A stretch of DNA of 64,000 nucleotides from Sinorhizobium shofinae (GTDB taxonomy: Bacteria; Pseudomonadota; Alphaproteobacteria; Rhizobiales; Rhizobiaceae): assembly GCA_001704765.1 (NCBI GenBank), contig MBFK01000121.1:27197-91196 (forward strand), written 5' to 3'. Shown one piece after another: positions 18,322 to 26,834 of this stretch. The position numbers were made by a program, and so were the translations under genes. The number at the start of each line of letters is the position of its first letter. Position 1 is the stretch's first letter. The notes under the pieces were generated by a model that saw nothing but the letters and a program-made list of their open reading frames with translations, did no database searches and was not told the DNA's origin.

Positions 18322-19101
18322 ATGACCACGATGGCCGCCAGAATCCTCCATATCTCGATCGAGCGAGACTGGCGCGAAGTCTACGCCTTCATGGCCGATC
18401 ACGAGAAAATGCCGCTTTGGGCCTCCGGGCTCTCCTCGGGGCTCGAGCGTGACGGCGACGAATGGATCGCGCCAGGCCCGCTCGGCAATGCCCGCGTCCG
18501 CTTCGCTCCCGACAATGCACTCGGCGTCGTAGACCATCTCGTGACGCTCGAGAACGGCGCGAAGGTCCATAACGCGCTCCGGGTCGTGCCAAATGGCGAC
18601 GGCGCAGAAGTGATGTTTACTCTGCTGAAACAGACCGACATGAGCGACGAGCAATTCGCGGCCGACGCCGCCTGGGTGGAAAAGGATCTCGCCGCCTTGA
18701 AGACCATTCTGGAAACAGGCGACGAGAAACAAAAGACGGGAGAGGACATGGCCATGACCGGTAACGACCGACGCATCGACTATATCGAATTCAACGTTGC
18801 CGACATCGCAGCGAGCACAGCCTTCTACGGCAGCGCTTTCGGCTGGACATTTACGGATTACGGTCCCGAATATTGCGAGTTCGCGGACGGTCGGCTGACC
18901 GGCGGCTTCACGACGCTCGGGTCGGTCCGCAGCGGAGGGCCGCTCGTCATCATCTATGCCGATGACCTGGAGGGCGCGCTAGCCCGTGTCGAGGGCGCCG
19001 GCGGCAAGATCCTCAAACCGATCTTTGCCTTCCCCGGCGGCCGGCGCTTTCACTTTGCCGATCCGGATGGTTACGAGTTGGCGGTCTGGTCCAAGCAATA
19101 G
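18322..19101 (+). CDS. SRPBCC-domain plus VOC/glyoxalase-domain fusion protein
   Basis: A 259-residue two-domain protein. Residues ~1-140 look like an SRPBCC/polyketide-cyclase fold (I-L-H-I-S-I-E-R-D-W-R-E-V-Y-A-F near the N-terminus, ending in a long helix). Residues ~150-259 are a VOC (glyoxalase/bleomycin-resistance) domain: R-I-D-Y-I-E-F-N-V-A-D-I then A-F-Y-G-S-A-F-G-W and the C-terminal F-A-D-P-D-G-Y-E-L-A-V-W. The start at ATG 18322 has a GGAG site. An internal ATG at 18748 (M-A-M-T-G-N-D-R-R), preceded by GGGAGAGG, could give the VOC part alone. The two halves are more familiar to me as separate small proteins. The substrate is unknown. Confidence 0.8.
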   Translation: MTTMAARILHISIERDWREVYAFMADHEKMPLWASGLSSGLERDGDEWIAPGPLGNARVRFAPDNALGVVDHLVTLENGAKVHNALRVVPNGDGAEVMFTLLKQTDMSDEQFAADAAWVEKDLAALKTILETGDEKQKTGEDMAMTGNDRRIDYIEFNVADIAASTAFYGSAFGWTFTDYGPEYCEFADGRLTGGFTTLGSVRSGGPLVIIYADDLEGALARVEGAGGKILKPIFAFPGGRRFHFADPDGYELAVWSKQ

Positions 19102-19148
19102 TGGAAGGTTCAAACTTGCAGGCGTGACGGGCGGCAGCGGCGCAGAGA

Positions 19149-19235
19149 TTATTCGCCGAAGCGGATGAAAAGCGCGCTGACAAGGCCGAAGACGACGATG
19201 CACTGCAGGATGAACATGGGCCATTCCTGTGACAT
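19149..19235 (-). CDS. Putative 28-residue single-span membrane peptide
   Basis: A tiny ORF starting M-S-Q-E-W-P-M-F, one hydrophobic span (I-L-Q-C-I-V-V-F-G-L-V-S-A-L-F-I) and the tail R-F-G-E. It has a very strong Shine-Dalgarno (GAGGAGGAG) five bases before the ATG, which is hard to explain by chance. It lies on the same strand as fixNOQP, 228 bp after the fixP stop and beyond its terminator. Small single-span peptides are known as accessory subunits of terminal oxidases (CydX; CcoM in Pseudomonas), so a role with the cbb3 oxidase is possible but only inferred from position and form. Confidence 0.5.
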   Translation of the reverse strand: MSQEWPMFILQCIVVFGLVSALFIRFGE

Positions 19236-19387
19236 CTCGCTCCTCCTCTCGAGTGACCGCCGCCACAATGGATAAGCTGTAAAAAAAGCTGCGCCGGAAA
19301 TGCAGGCGCCCCTCGCGGCACCGCCCTGATGGCAATCGGCCGTCGCAGGCAAAGTTTAGCATCTCCTGTTGAATTGCGCACAGAAAA

Positions 19388-19412
19388 GCCGCGCGCCTTG
19401 AAGGCGCGCGGC
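19388..19412 (-). terminator. Rho-independent terminator of fixNOQP
   Basis: GCCGCGCGCC and GGCGCGCGGC form a 10-bp GC stem; on the minus strand it is followed by TTTTCTG. It lies about 50 bp after the fixP stop. Confidence 0.85.
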
Positions 19413-19462
19413 AAATGCATGAAGCCAAGCTTTGGCTCACAATGCTTCTTCGGACTGCTTTG

Positions 19463-20326
19463 CTACTCGCCGCCGCCAAGCGAGTGGACGAAGACCGCGA
19501 GTTGCTTGACTGCCGTATCGCCTATGCGAGGCAGCCAGGCGGGCATGACGCCGTGCCTCGGCGCTTTCATCTGGTTGACGATCGCCTGCTCGCCCTCCCC
19601 GTTTAACCAGATTGCGTCCGCCAGATTGGGCGCTCCCATCTCGCGATTTCCCTTCGCATCCGCGCCATGGCATGCGGAGCAGTTATCCGCGAATAGCTGT
19701 TTTCCATCCGCAACGAGCGTCGGGCCGGACGACGTGCCACTGAGACTGAGGACATAAGCGGCGGTCTCACGCATGTCCTCAGGCGTCAGCATCTCCGCGA
19801 AGGACGGCATTTCGGAAACGCGCGTTTCCGCATCACCGCCATGGCGTATGCCATGCGCGATCGTCTGATAGATCTCCTCGGGCTTACCGCCCCAAAGCCA
19901 CTCGTCGTCGTTGAGGTTTGGAAAGCCCTTGGCGCCTGCGGCCCCGGAACCGTGGCACTGGGCACAGTTTACCTTGAAGGCCGAAGCACCGCCCGCAACG
20001 GCGAATTGCTGGAGTTGCGGGTCAGCGATGATCTCGTCGAGCGAACTCGAGGCGATGCGCTCCAGGCTGCCTGCCTGCGCCGCCTTGGCATTGGCAAGCT
20101 CCGTGATGACCTCGGCGCGGCTGGAGAAACCGAGCAGGCCCTTGGTCGCATCCGTAAGCATCGGGATCGCTGGATAGGCGACCGCATAACCGATCCCCCA
20201 GAGGATCGTGGCGTAGAACGTGTAGACCCACCAGCGCGGCATCGGATTGTTGAGTTCGCGAATGCCATCCCATTCGTGGCCGGTGGTTTCGACGCCGCTG
20301 ATCTCGTCGATATGTTTGTCCGCCAT
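19463..20326 (-). CDS. fixP: Cbb3-type cytochrome c oxidase diheme subunit FixP (CcoP)
   Basis: A 287-residue membrane-anchored c-type cytochrome. One N-terminal membrane segment follows the conserved I-R-E-L-N-N-P-M-P-R-W-W (about 22-33), then two cytochrome c domains with heme sites N-C-A-Q-C-H (about 120) and N-C-S-A-C-H (about 217) and distal methionines (E-M-P-S-F, V-M-P-A-W). It passes electrons from the bc1 complex/cytochrome c to FixO and FixN. It is the last gene of fixNOQP, 3 bp after fixQ. Confidence 0.96.
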   Translation of the reverse strand: MADKHIDEISGVETTGHEWDGIRELNNPMPRWWVYTFYATILWGIGYAVAYPAIPMLTDATKGLLGFSSRAEVITELANAKAAQAGSLERIASSSLDEIIADPQLQQFAVAGGASAFKVNCAQCHGSGAAGAKGFPNLNDDEWLWGGKPEEIYQTIAHGIRHGGDAETRVSEMPSFAEMLTPEDMRETAAYVLSLSGTSSGPTLVADGKQLFADNCSACHGADAKGNREMGAPNLADAIWLNGEGEQAIVNQMKAPRHGVMPAWLPRIGDTAVKQLAVFVHSLGGGE

Positions 20327-20329
20327 GGA

Positions 20330-20482
20330 TCAATCCTCCTTCAGAGGTATGGAAGCGGCCTGGTTGGCGGCCTTCTTGGCGCCAGGCCGGAAGATGAAAG
20401 CGACGACGCCGAGAAAGAAGAGCGTCATCCCCAGGAGGGCCCAGCTGTCGGCGAAATGGCGCATGGCGGTATAGGTTTCCAT
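20330..20482 (-). CDS. fixQ: Cbb3 oxidase small subunit FixQ (CcoQ)
   Basis: A 50-residue single-span membrane protein: M-E-T-Y-T-A-M-R-H-F-A-D-S-W-A-L-L then the span and F-I-F-R-P-G-A-K-K, which is the CcoQ pattern. It stabilises the cbb3 complex. It lies between fixO (14 bp upstream) and fixP (3 bp downstream). Confidence 0.95.
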   Translation of the reverse strand: METYTAMRHFADSWALLGMTLFFLGVVAFIFRPGAKKAANQAASIPLKED

Positions 20483-20496
20483 GTCAGCTCCCCTTC

Positions 20497-21228
20497 TCAG
20501 CGATAGCCGGTCGTATCGTCATAGGTGGAGAAGTCGACGAGCGTGCCCAGCATCTGCAGATAGGCGACAAGCGCATCCATCTCGGTCAGCTTTTGCGGAT
20601 CGCCGTCGAAATCGCCAAGCTTGGCCTTGGGATAGCGCGCCTCGAGGCCGGACGTGTCGGCATTCGGATCGGCCTGCGCTTTGACGTCTGCCAGCGCGTT
20701 GTCGATCATCTCGTCCGTGTAGGGCACACCGACCGCCCTGTTTGCCTTGAGGCCCATAGCAACGTTCTTTACCTCGAGCGGCGTCTCTTTGAGGAAGGCG
20801 TAGCTCGGCATGATCGATTCCGGTACGACCGAACGGGGCTCGATCATGTGCTGGACGTGCCATTCGTTGGAATAGCGCTCGCCAACGCGGGCGAGATCCG
20901 GACCGGTGCGCTTCGAACCCCACTGGAACGGATGGTCGTACATCGACTCCGCCGCCAGCGAATAATGCCCGTAGCGCTCAACCTCATCGCGGAACGGCCT
21001 GATCATCTGACTGTGGCAGACATAGCAACCCTCGCGGAGATAGATGTCACGCCCGGCAAGCTCCAGCGGCGAATAGGGCCGCATCCCTTCGACCTTCTCG
21101 ATCGTGTTCTCAAGATAGAAGAGCGGCGCGATTTCCACGATCCCGCCGATCGAGACGACGAGCAGAGAACCGACGAGCAGCAGCGTGGCATTGCGTTCAA
21201 GTAGCGAGTGTTTGTCGAGAATGGACAT
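20497..21228 (-). CDS. fixO: Cbb3-type cytochrome c oxidase monoheme subunit FixO (CcoO)
   Basis: A 243-residue membrane-anchored cytochrome c. An N-terminal anchor (about 14-38) is followed by [16 protein letters not shown] (heme c attachment at C-Y-V-C-H, about 68-72) and the distal-methionine region [22 protein letters not shown] is characteristic of CcoO. It starts 11 bp after the fixN stop. Confidence 0.96.
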   Translation of the reverse strand: MSILDKHSLLERNATLLLVGSLLVVSIGGIVEIAPLFYLENTIEKVEGMRPYSPLELAGRDIYLREGCYVCHSQMIRPFRDEVERYGHYSLAAESMYDHPFQWGSKRTGPDLARVGERYSNEWHVQHMIEPRSVVPESIMPSYAFLKETPLEVKNVAMGLKANRAVGVPYTDEMIDNALADVKAQADPNADTSGLEARYPKAKLGDFDGDPQKLTEMDALVAYLQMLGTLVDFSTYDDTTGYR

Positions 21229-21239
21229 GGTCTGCCCTC

Positions 21240-22859
21240 CTATTCCGCAGCCGCGGGCAGCGCCGCAGCATCGAGGATCGAGGCCTCGTCGCGAACACGA
21301 CCGAGGATCGTCATTGTTACGTTGAAGGCCATGAGGAGCGCGCCGGCGAGGAACAGTGCGCCGCCAGCGGCACGCATGACATAATAGGGAAACATCGCTG
21401 CGACCGATTCCGCGAAGGAATAGACGAGGAAGCCCTGGTCGTCATATTCGCGCCACATCAGACCCTGCTGGATGCCGGCAACCCACATGGTGGCTGCGTA
21501 GACGACGATGCCGAGGGTGGCGAGCCAGAAGTGCCAGTTGACCATGCGCAGGCTGTAGAGCCGCTCGCGATTCCAGAGCTTCGGCACCAGGTAATAGACG
21601 GCACCGAAGGTGATCAGGCCGTTCCAGCCGAGCGCGCCGGAATGCACGTGACCGATGGTCCAGTCGGTGTAGTGGCTGAGCGAATTGACGGCCTTGATCG
21701 ACATCATCGGCCCTTCGAAGGTCGCCATCCCGTAGAAGGCGACAGCCATGACCATCATGCGCACGACGGGGTCGGTGCGGATCTTGTCCCAGGCTCCCGA
21801 CAGCGTCATCAGACCGTTGATCATGCCGCCCCAGGAAGGCATCCAGAGCATCACGGAAAAGACCATGCCGAGCGTCTGCGCCCAGTCGGGGAGCGCCGTG
21901 TAATGGAGGTGATGGGGACCGGCCCAGATATACATGAAGATCAGCGACCAGAAGTGGATGATCGACAGCCGGTAGGAATAGACGGGACGGTTCACCTGCT
22001 TGGGGATGAAGTAGTACATCATCGCCAGGAAGCCGGCGGTCAGGAAGAAGCCGACGGCGTTGTGGCCGTACCACCATTGCGTCAGCGCGTCCTGCACGCC
22101 CGCGAAGGCCGAGTAGCTCTTGGATCCGAGAAATGAGACCGGCACCGTCAGATTATTGACAATGTGGAGCATCGCGATCGTGACGATGAAGGCGAGATAG
22201 AACCAGTTTGCCACGTAGATGTGCGGCTCTTTGCGCACGAGGATCGTGCCCAGGAAGACAATGAGATAGGCGACCCATACAATCGTCAGCCAGAGGTCGA
22301 CATACCATTCCGGTTCCGCATATTCGCGCCCCTGGGTGATCCCGAGCAGATAGCCAGTGGCGGCGAGCACGATGAAGAGCTGGTAGCCCCAGAAGACGAA
22401 CCAGCCGAGATTACCGCCGAAGAGCCGGGCGCGGCTCGTGCGCTGCACGACATAGAACGAGGTCGCAATCAGGGCGTTGCCGCCGAACGCGAAGATAACG
22501 GCTGAGGTGTGCAGCGGCCGCACCCGCCCGAAGTTGAACCACGGCTCGATATTGAGGTCGGGAAAGGCGAGTTGCAGCGCCACGATGACGCCGACGAGAA
22601 AACCGACCACACCCCAGAAGACCGTGGCGATCACGCCGTACTTCACCACCTCGTCGAAATATTCCCGATGCTGTGGCGCGTGACCTGCCAAGGCGGGTCG
22701 AAAATCGACCCGCCGCATGAGCACGATCGTGCCGCCGAACAGCACGAAGAACAGCACCCACATATGCGCTGCGAAAAGGCGGTCCTCAGCAAAGCCGGCC
22801 CCCACCAGCGCCAGAAAGGCGCCGACACCGAGCAGGATCGTCTCGACTGTATATTTCAT
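21240..22859 (-). CDS. fixN: Cbb3-type cytochrome c oxidase catalytic subunit FixN (CcoN)
   Basis: The catalytic heme-copper subunit I, 539 residues with about 12-14 membrane spans. Histidine motifs include L-H-T-S-A-V-I-F (low-spin heme), W-W-Y-G-H-N-A-V-G (CuB), H-H-L-H-Y-T (CuB) and H-V-H-S-G-A-L-G-W (hemes). The start is ATG 22859 ([10 protein letters not shown]); the frame is open 15 codons further but without family similarity. The complex reduces oxygen at very low concentration and pumps protons. It is the first gene of fixNOQP, with a well-matched anaerobox about 100 bp upstream. The neighbourhood suggests a chromosomal copy rather than a symbiotic-plasmid one. Confidence 0.97.
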   Translation of the reverse strand: MKYTVETILLGVGAFLALVGAGFAEDRLFAAHMWVLFFVLFGGTIVLMRRVDFRPALAGHAPQHREYFDEVVKYGVIATVFWGVVGFLVGVIVALQLAFPDLNIEPWFNFGRVRPLHTSAVIFAFGGNALIATSFYVVQRTSRARLFGGNLGWFVFWGYQLFIVLAATGYLLGITQGREYAEPEWYVDLWLTIVWVAYLIVFLGTILVRKEPHIYVANWFYLAFIVTIAMLHIVNNLTVPVSFLGSKSYSAFAGVQDALTQWWYGHNAVGFFLTAGFLAMMYYFIPKQVNRPVYSYRLSIIHFWSLIFMYIWAGPHHLHYTALPDWAQTLGMVFSVMLWMPSWGGMINGLMTLSGAWDKIRTDPVVRMMVMAVAFYGMATFEGPMMSIKAVNSLSHYTDWTIGHVHSGALGWNGLITFGAVYYLVPKLWNRERLYSLRMVNWHFWLATLGIVVYAATMWVAGIQQGLMWREYDDQGFLVYSFAESVAAMFPYYVMRAAGGALFLAGALLMAFNVTMTILGRVRDEASILDAAALPAAAE

Positions 22860-22959
22860 GGTCGGGTCCCCAACTTTTCTCAATCTGCTGGCAATCGCGC
22901 GCATCGTGGCGCGCCGGCCAACTCGGCTGGAGAATTGTCGGAATCATCCGTTGCCTGCC

Positions 22960-22973
22960 TTGATTCAGATCAA
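22960..22973. promoter_or_regulatory. Anaerobox between fixN and the hemerythrin gene
   Basis: TTGATTCAGATCAA has perfect TTGAT/ATCAA arms. It lies 101 bp upstream of fixN and about 50 bp upstream of the divergent hemerythrin-like gene, so one site could activate or repress both. Confidence 0.9.
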
Positions 22974-23022
22974 GGTTAGGCACTGCGCGCTACCGCATCC
23001 TCCCATTATGGAGGGCCGTGAC

Positions 23023-23577
23023 GTGAAGAGATGTTGGACGGGACCTGAGCGCATGATAGCGAGAAACAAGGGGCTCGCGCCTTCGCACGACGCGCAGTCT
23101 CCAAGGTCGGCAGAGGCGGCAGCCGAGCCGCTCGATTGGCTTGCGGAGGCTCACAAGGATCAATTGGCGCTCTGCGACAGCCTGGAGACTATCGCCGATT
23201 ACCTTCCGGACGTCGACCGGGAGATCTGCAGCTATGCTGCAAGAATGCTCGGGCCCTTGCTCCGAGAGCTGCATGGCGGCGAGGAAGGCCTGGTCTTTGC
23301 CTGGATCGAAAGGCGCCACGGCGACGATCCCGCCCTGACGGCAATGCTCGAACAGCTGAAATACGAGCATTGCGAGGACGAATGTTTCGCTGAAGAACTG
23401 TCTGAGATGCTGGCGCGGCTCGGAGCGGCGGACACAAGCGTCAATGCCGAAACCGCCGGTTACATGCTGCGCGGATTCTTCACGAATGTGCGCCGGCACA
23501 TCACCTTCGAACAGGAATGCCTGCGGGGCTTTCTGGCTCGGCACGGAGGCGAGCGGCCTGGAACCCTGCCGGCCTAG
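23023..23577 (+). CDS. Hemerythrin-like (HHE) domain protein
   Basis: A protein of about 184 residues that looks like a four-helix hemerythrin/HHE protein: L-A-E-A-H-K-D-Q-L-A-L-C-D, L-R-E-L-H-G-G-E-E-G-L-V-F and V-R-R-H-I-T-F-E-Q-E-C-L provide the H...H-x3-E...H-x4-E ligand pattern for a di-iron site. Start choice is uncertain: GTG 23023 has GGAGGG seven bases upstream, and ATG 23008 or ATG 23053 are alternatives. Such proteins can bind oxygen or nitric oxide or protect iron centres. It diverges from fixN across a shared anaerobox, which suggests control by oxygen. Function is inference. Confidence 0.78.
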   Translation: MKRCWTGPERMIARNKGLAPSHDAQSPRSAEAAAEPLDWLAEAHKDQLALCDSLETIADYLPDVDREICSYAARMLGPLLRELHGGEEGLVFAWIERRHGDDPALTAMLEQLKYEHCEDECFAEELSEMLARLGAADTSVNAETAGYMLRGFFTNVRRHITFEQECLRGFLARHGGERPGTLPA

Positions 23578-23611
23578 AACGACGCGCGTCCCCGCCGCAT
23601 CATGGTTTCGG

Positions 23612-23729
23612 CTAGTGCATGTTTTCTTAAATCGGAGCTGATCTTAAGGATAAGAACATGCAGCAATTCAATGCGCTACAGCGACCTTTGTGCGTCTGAT
23701 AGCATCTGAAGAAACGCACGGCGCTGTGG
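23612..23729. repeat. Rhizobial intergenic palindromic repeat
   Basis: Two nested inverted pairs are visible: TGCATGTT near 23617 with AACATGCA near 23655, and CTACAGCG near 23677 with CGCTGTGG near 23721, the latter enclosing TGTGCGT/ACGCAC. This layout fits the mosaic intergenic elements common in Sinorhizobium genomes. It fills the gap between the convergent hemerythrin and PAS genes and ends at the PAS stop codon. Confidence 0.7.
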
Positions 23730-23730
23730 G

Positions 23731-24438
23731 TCAAGCGGCCACCGCCCTCCGCCTGTCGGCATGTTCCTGAATGACCAGGATAGCGCCGATGAGCTTGCCG
23801 GCACACGATCGGCAGGGTGTCATGCGACAGCGAACGACGACGGTGCGGCTATCGACGGTCTTGGCGAAGGTGTAATCGATTACCTCGCCGGCGAAGCAGC
23901 GGTCGAGATGGGCCCTGACGCGCTGTTCAAAGCGCTGAAGGCCGATGAACTCGACCACATGCCGGCCGATCAGGTCCATCGGCCGGCGTTCGAGATGGCT
24001 TGCATGCGCGGAATTGGTGTAGAGGTACCGATAATCCGGCGTGATGACCGCGACGCGGTCGGGAAAACAGTCGAGGATCGCCTCGTTGAGCAATCCCTCG
24101 TCGGCGCGCCCTTTGGTCGGTTTCGGAGCCCGGTCAAGGTCGAGCCCGGCGAGATCAGCTGTCCCCGTCGCCGCAAGATAGCGATCGATCAGCGATTTAA
24201 GCAATCGCGAGTGGCGCAGCACACAGGCGATGTCGTCCGCCTCGGCACGCAACAGGTCCACGACAAATTGGAACTGAATGCGGGCATCCTCGACGCTCGC
24301 GGCCTTCTCGTCATAGATTACCCTCAGAATTGGATCGAGTTCACGATCGAGAATGTCGATCAGATGTTCGTCTGCGACCTGCACTGCATACTGCAACTGC
24401 GAATACTTGAACCAAAACAGCTCAATCAATTCGTTCAA
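23731..24438 (-). CDS. PAS-domain protein of unknown output
   Basis: A 235-residue soluble protein. Residues 1-105 are helical with no recognised domain. Residues ~115-225 form a PAS fold: L-N-E-A-I-L-D-C-F-P-D-R-V-A-V-I-T-P-D-Y-R-Y-L-Y-T-N then D-L-I-G-R-H-V-V-E-F-I-G. A C-terminal C-R-S-C pair could bind metal or form a disulfide. There is no kinase, cyclase, GGDEF or HTH output domain, so it probably signals through a partner. It is the only gene in its transcription unit, between the oxidase and lipid A clusters. Confidence 0.8.
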   Translation of the reverse strand: MNELIELFWFKYSQLQYAVQVADEHLIDILDRELDPILRVIYDEKAASVEDARIQFQFVVDLLRAEADDIACVLRHSRLLKSLIDRYLAATGTADLAGLDLDRAPKPTKGRADEGLLNEAILDCFPDRVAVITPDYRYLYTNSAHASHLERRPMDLIGRHVVEFIGLQRFEQRVRAHLDRCFAGEVIDYTFAKTVDSRTVVVRCRMTPCRSCAGKLIGAILVIQEHADRRRAVAA

Positions 24439-24827
24439 TTTGAAAACCTCATTCCCGCGGCGAAGCCCGCGCCAATGCCATTCAAAAGCGAGTTAGTGCA
24501 GCTGAAAATTTCTAAGTTTTGACCGAACCCTGAAGCAACGCGAAACCGCGTTGCGCCTTCCACGCCCTAGCACAACGTAGAGTGTACACTCATCGCGGGG
24601 TCGTTCAACAGCAGAAGGGAGCGGCGATAGGCCGCAAACGTTTTCGACGCCGAATATTTGCGACATCATTCAAGATTCGAGGCGAACGATGACTGGCGAC
24701 GCGCCGAGTGAGTATGGCAGGCGGTATGGCGGGCAGTCCGAAGCACGCTTCCATTGGCCACTGGCAGGGGCAGCCTCCCCGGCCGCAGAACCTTGGATCG
24801 CGCCTTGGGCAAATCCATTTGATTGGC
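24439..24827. other. Intergenic region with a 12-bp perfect palindrome
   Basis: No gene was recognised in this 389-bp gap between the PAS gene and the lpxXL stop. The clearest structure is GAGTGTACACTC at 24580-24591, a perfect palindrome and possible operator in the PAS gene promoter region. Short low-quality frames here have no ribosome sites. Confidence 0.4.
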
Positions 24828-25751
24828 TTAGAAATATCGCTTGATATGCCAACGGTCGTGGTACCAGAGCCATTGGCCCGGATATTCGCGGACCCAGCTC
24901 TCGACCTTATCGTTCAGCATCTGCGCCGTTGCGTTCACGTCGACGCTGCCATCGGCCCTGCGGGGAATTTCGACCGCCGGCTCGATTTCCAGGCGGAAGC
25001 GGCCGCCGGGGAGACGGATGCAACGGGCCGGATAAACCTCGCAATTGAATTGGCGGACCAGTTTCGCGAGCAGCGGATTGGTCTGGACATCCTGCCCGAA
25101 AAACTTCGTCTTCAGCCCCTTGCGGAACTTCTGGTCGACCAGCACGCCAACGCCGCCGCCACGCTCGAGCTGGCGGGCAAGCGCGAAGGAAGAGCCCGCA
25201 TGAGACGGCACGAGATTGCCCATCCGCTCCTTGCGGAACTCGAAGACCTTCTCGGCCATGTAAGGATTGTTCGGCGGCCGGAAGAGGACAGTCACGTCCA
25301 GCCCGAATGCGGACCCCGCCACCGGCAGCATCTCGAAATTGCCGCTATGCGCCGTGAAGACGATGAAGGGCCGTGGATTGTCGCGCAGTTCCAGGAAGAG
25401 CGGAATGCCCGAGACCTCCACCCTGCCCGGCTCCGCGCGGTATGGATCGAAGTCGAAGAGCCGGTCGAGGAAGACATACTCGGCGGCGAGCCGACCCATA
25501 TTGCCCCAGCTTTCGAGCGCGATCTCCTGGATCTCGGCGTCGCTCTTTTCCGGATAGGCATTGCGCAGATTGGTGAGTGTCAGCTTGTGGCGGCGGGTCT
25601 TCGGACCGATCCAGCGAGCGACACGATCCATGAAATTGATCGCGGTATCCGCCGGAAGGAGCTTCAGGACATTGAGCAGAAGGAACACGAACTGCGCGAT
25701 CAGCCATTGCCGGAAGCGATCGGCAGCGAGCACCAGCCGTGTGATCAGCAT
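24828..25751 (-). CDS. lpxXL: Lipid A very-long-chain acyltransferase LpxXL
   Basis: A 307-residue inner-membrane acyltransferase of the LpxL/HtrB family. It carries the H-x4-E motif as H-S-G-N-F-E and the later V-D-Q-K-F-R-K-G motif. In rhizobia LpxXL transfers the 27-hydroxyoctacosanoyl chain from AcpXL to lipid A; assignment here rests on its place as last gene of the acpXL cluster. The start is uncertain: ATG 25751 (M-L-I-T-R-L) is preferred, while a TTG at 25766 would overlap the upstream stop. Confidence 0.93.
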   Translation of the reverse strand: MLITRLVLAADRFRQWLIAQFVFLLLNVLKLLPADTAINFMDRVARWIGPKTRRHKLTLTNLRNAYPEKSDAEIQEIALESWGNMGRLAAEYVFLDRLFDFDPYRAEPGRVEVSGIPLFLELRDNPRPFIVFTAHSGNFEMLPVAGSAFGLDVTVLFRPPNNPYMAEKVFEFRKERMGNLVPSHAGSSFALARQLERGGGVGVLVDQKFRKGLKTKFFGQDVQTNPLLAKLVRQFNCEVYPARCIRLPGGRFRLEIEPAVEIPRRADGSVDVNATAQMLNDKVESWVREYPGQWLWYHDRWHIKRYF

Positions 25752-25762
25752 TCGCACTGGGA

Positions 25763-26791
25763 TCAATCCATCCGCAGAATGATCTTGCCGAAGATCTGGC
25801 GCGACTCCATCCGCTCGAGCGCGCGATCGATGTCGGCGAGGCCGACCTCCGTATCGATCACTGGATGAACGAGGCCGCGCGCCATCTTCTGCATGGCGTT
25901 CGCCATGTTCTCCATGCGGCAGCCGAACGAGCCGAGCAGCTTCAACTGCTGCTGGAAGAGCATCATCAGGTTCACGTCGGTCGAGACGCCGGAGGTCGAG
26001 CCGCAGGTGACGAGCCGGCCGCCCCGTTTCATCGACAGCATCGAGCCCGCCCAGGTGTCCTTGCCGACATGCTCGAAGACGACGTCGACGCCCTTCTTCT
26101 TTGTGAGCTTGCGCACCACGCCCTCGAAGCGATCGGTGCGGTAGTTGATCACGTGATCGGCGCCGAGCGCCCTTGCCTTCTCGATCTTGTCGTCAGAGCC
26201 GACCGTGGTGATGACGGTGCAGCCGATCTTCTTGGCGAGCTGGATCGCCGCCGAGCCGATGCCGGAGCCGCCGGCGTGGACGAGGATCGTTTCACCCGGC
26301 TCGAGCTTGGCGTTGTCGAACAGCATATGCTCGACGGTACCGAAGGTGACCGGAGCGAGCGCCGCGCCAACCGCGTCGACACCGGGCGGCGCCGGAATCA
26401 GCAGGCGCGCCGGTAGATTGATCTTCTCCTGGGCAAAACCGTCGAGGTGGAAGCCGTGCACGCCGCCGACATGTTCGCAGAGATTATCGCGCCCTTCCTT
26501 GCAGGGACGGCAGAGGCCGCAGGTGCGCGCGCCATAGATCGAAACGAGCTGGCCCGGCAGAACGCTCGCGACACCTGGGCCGATGCTCTCGACCACGCCG
26601 GACGCTTCCGCGCCGATGACCAGCGGCATCTTGCGCTTGGCGAAGGCCATGCCGCGCCAGCCCCAGACGTCGATATGGTTAAGCGCGACCGCCTTGACCC
26701 GGAGCGTCACCTCGCCGGGACCGGGCGCCTCCGGCTCTGGCAGGTCGGTGATTTCGAGCTTGCGGTCATCGAGCAGTTGCAGGGCGCGCAT
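25763..26791 (-). CDS. Zinc-type alcohol dehydrogenase-like protein of the acpXL cluster
   Basis: A 342-residue medium-chain dehydrogenase/reductase. The structural-zinc cysteines are in C-G-L-C-R-P-C-K-E-G-R-D-N-L-C, the nucleotide site is H-A-G-G-S-G-I-G-S-A-A, and G-A-E-A-S-G-V-V-E lies in the catalytic domain. In the known rhizobial cluster this position holds the adh2XL gene. It is likely to act in reduction or elongation during very-long-chain fatty acid synthesis, but its exact step is not established. It is 43 bp after the upstream fabF gene and 11 bp before the lpxXL start. Confidence 0.88.
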   Translation of the reverse strand: MRALQLLDDRKLEITDLPEPEAPGPGEVTLRVKAVALNHIDVWGWRGMAFAKRKMPLVIGAEASGVVESIGPGVASVLPGQLVSIYGARTCGLCRPCKEGRDNLCEHVGGVHGFHLDGFAQEKINLPARLLIPAPPGVDAVGAALAPVTFGTVEHMLFDNAKLEPGETILVHAGGSGIGSAAIQLAKKIGCTVITTVGSDDKIEKARALGADHVINYRTDRFEGVVRKLTKKKGVDVVFEHVGKDTWAGSMLSMKRGGRLVTCGSTSGVSTDVNLMMLFQQQLKLLGSFGCRMENMANAMQKMARGLVHPVIDTEVGLADIDRALERMESRQIFGKIILRMD

Positions 26792-26834
26792 GGTCTTTCC
26801 TTTGCGGAAGGCAGGTATTCAATCGTCGAGCGAC

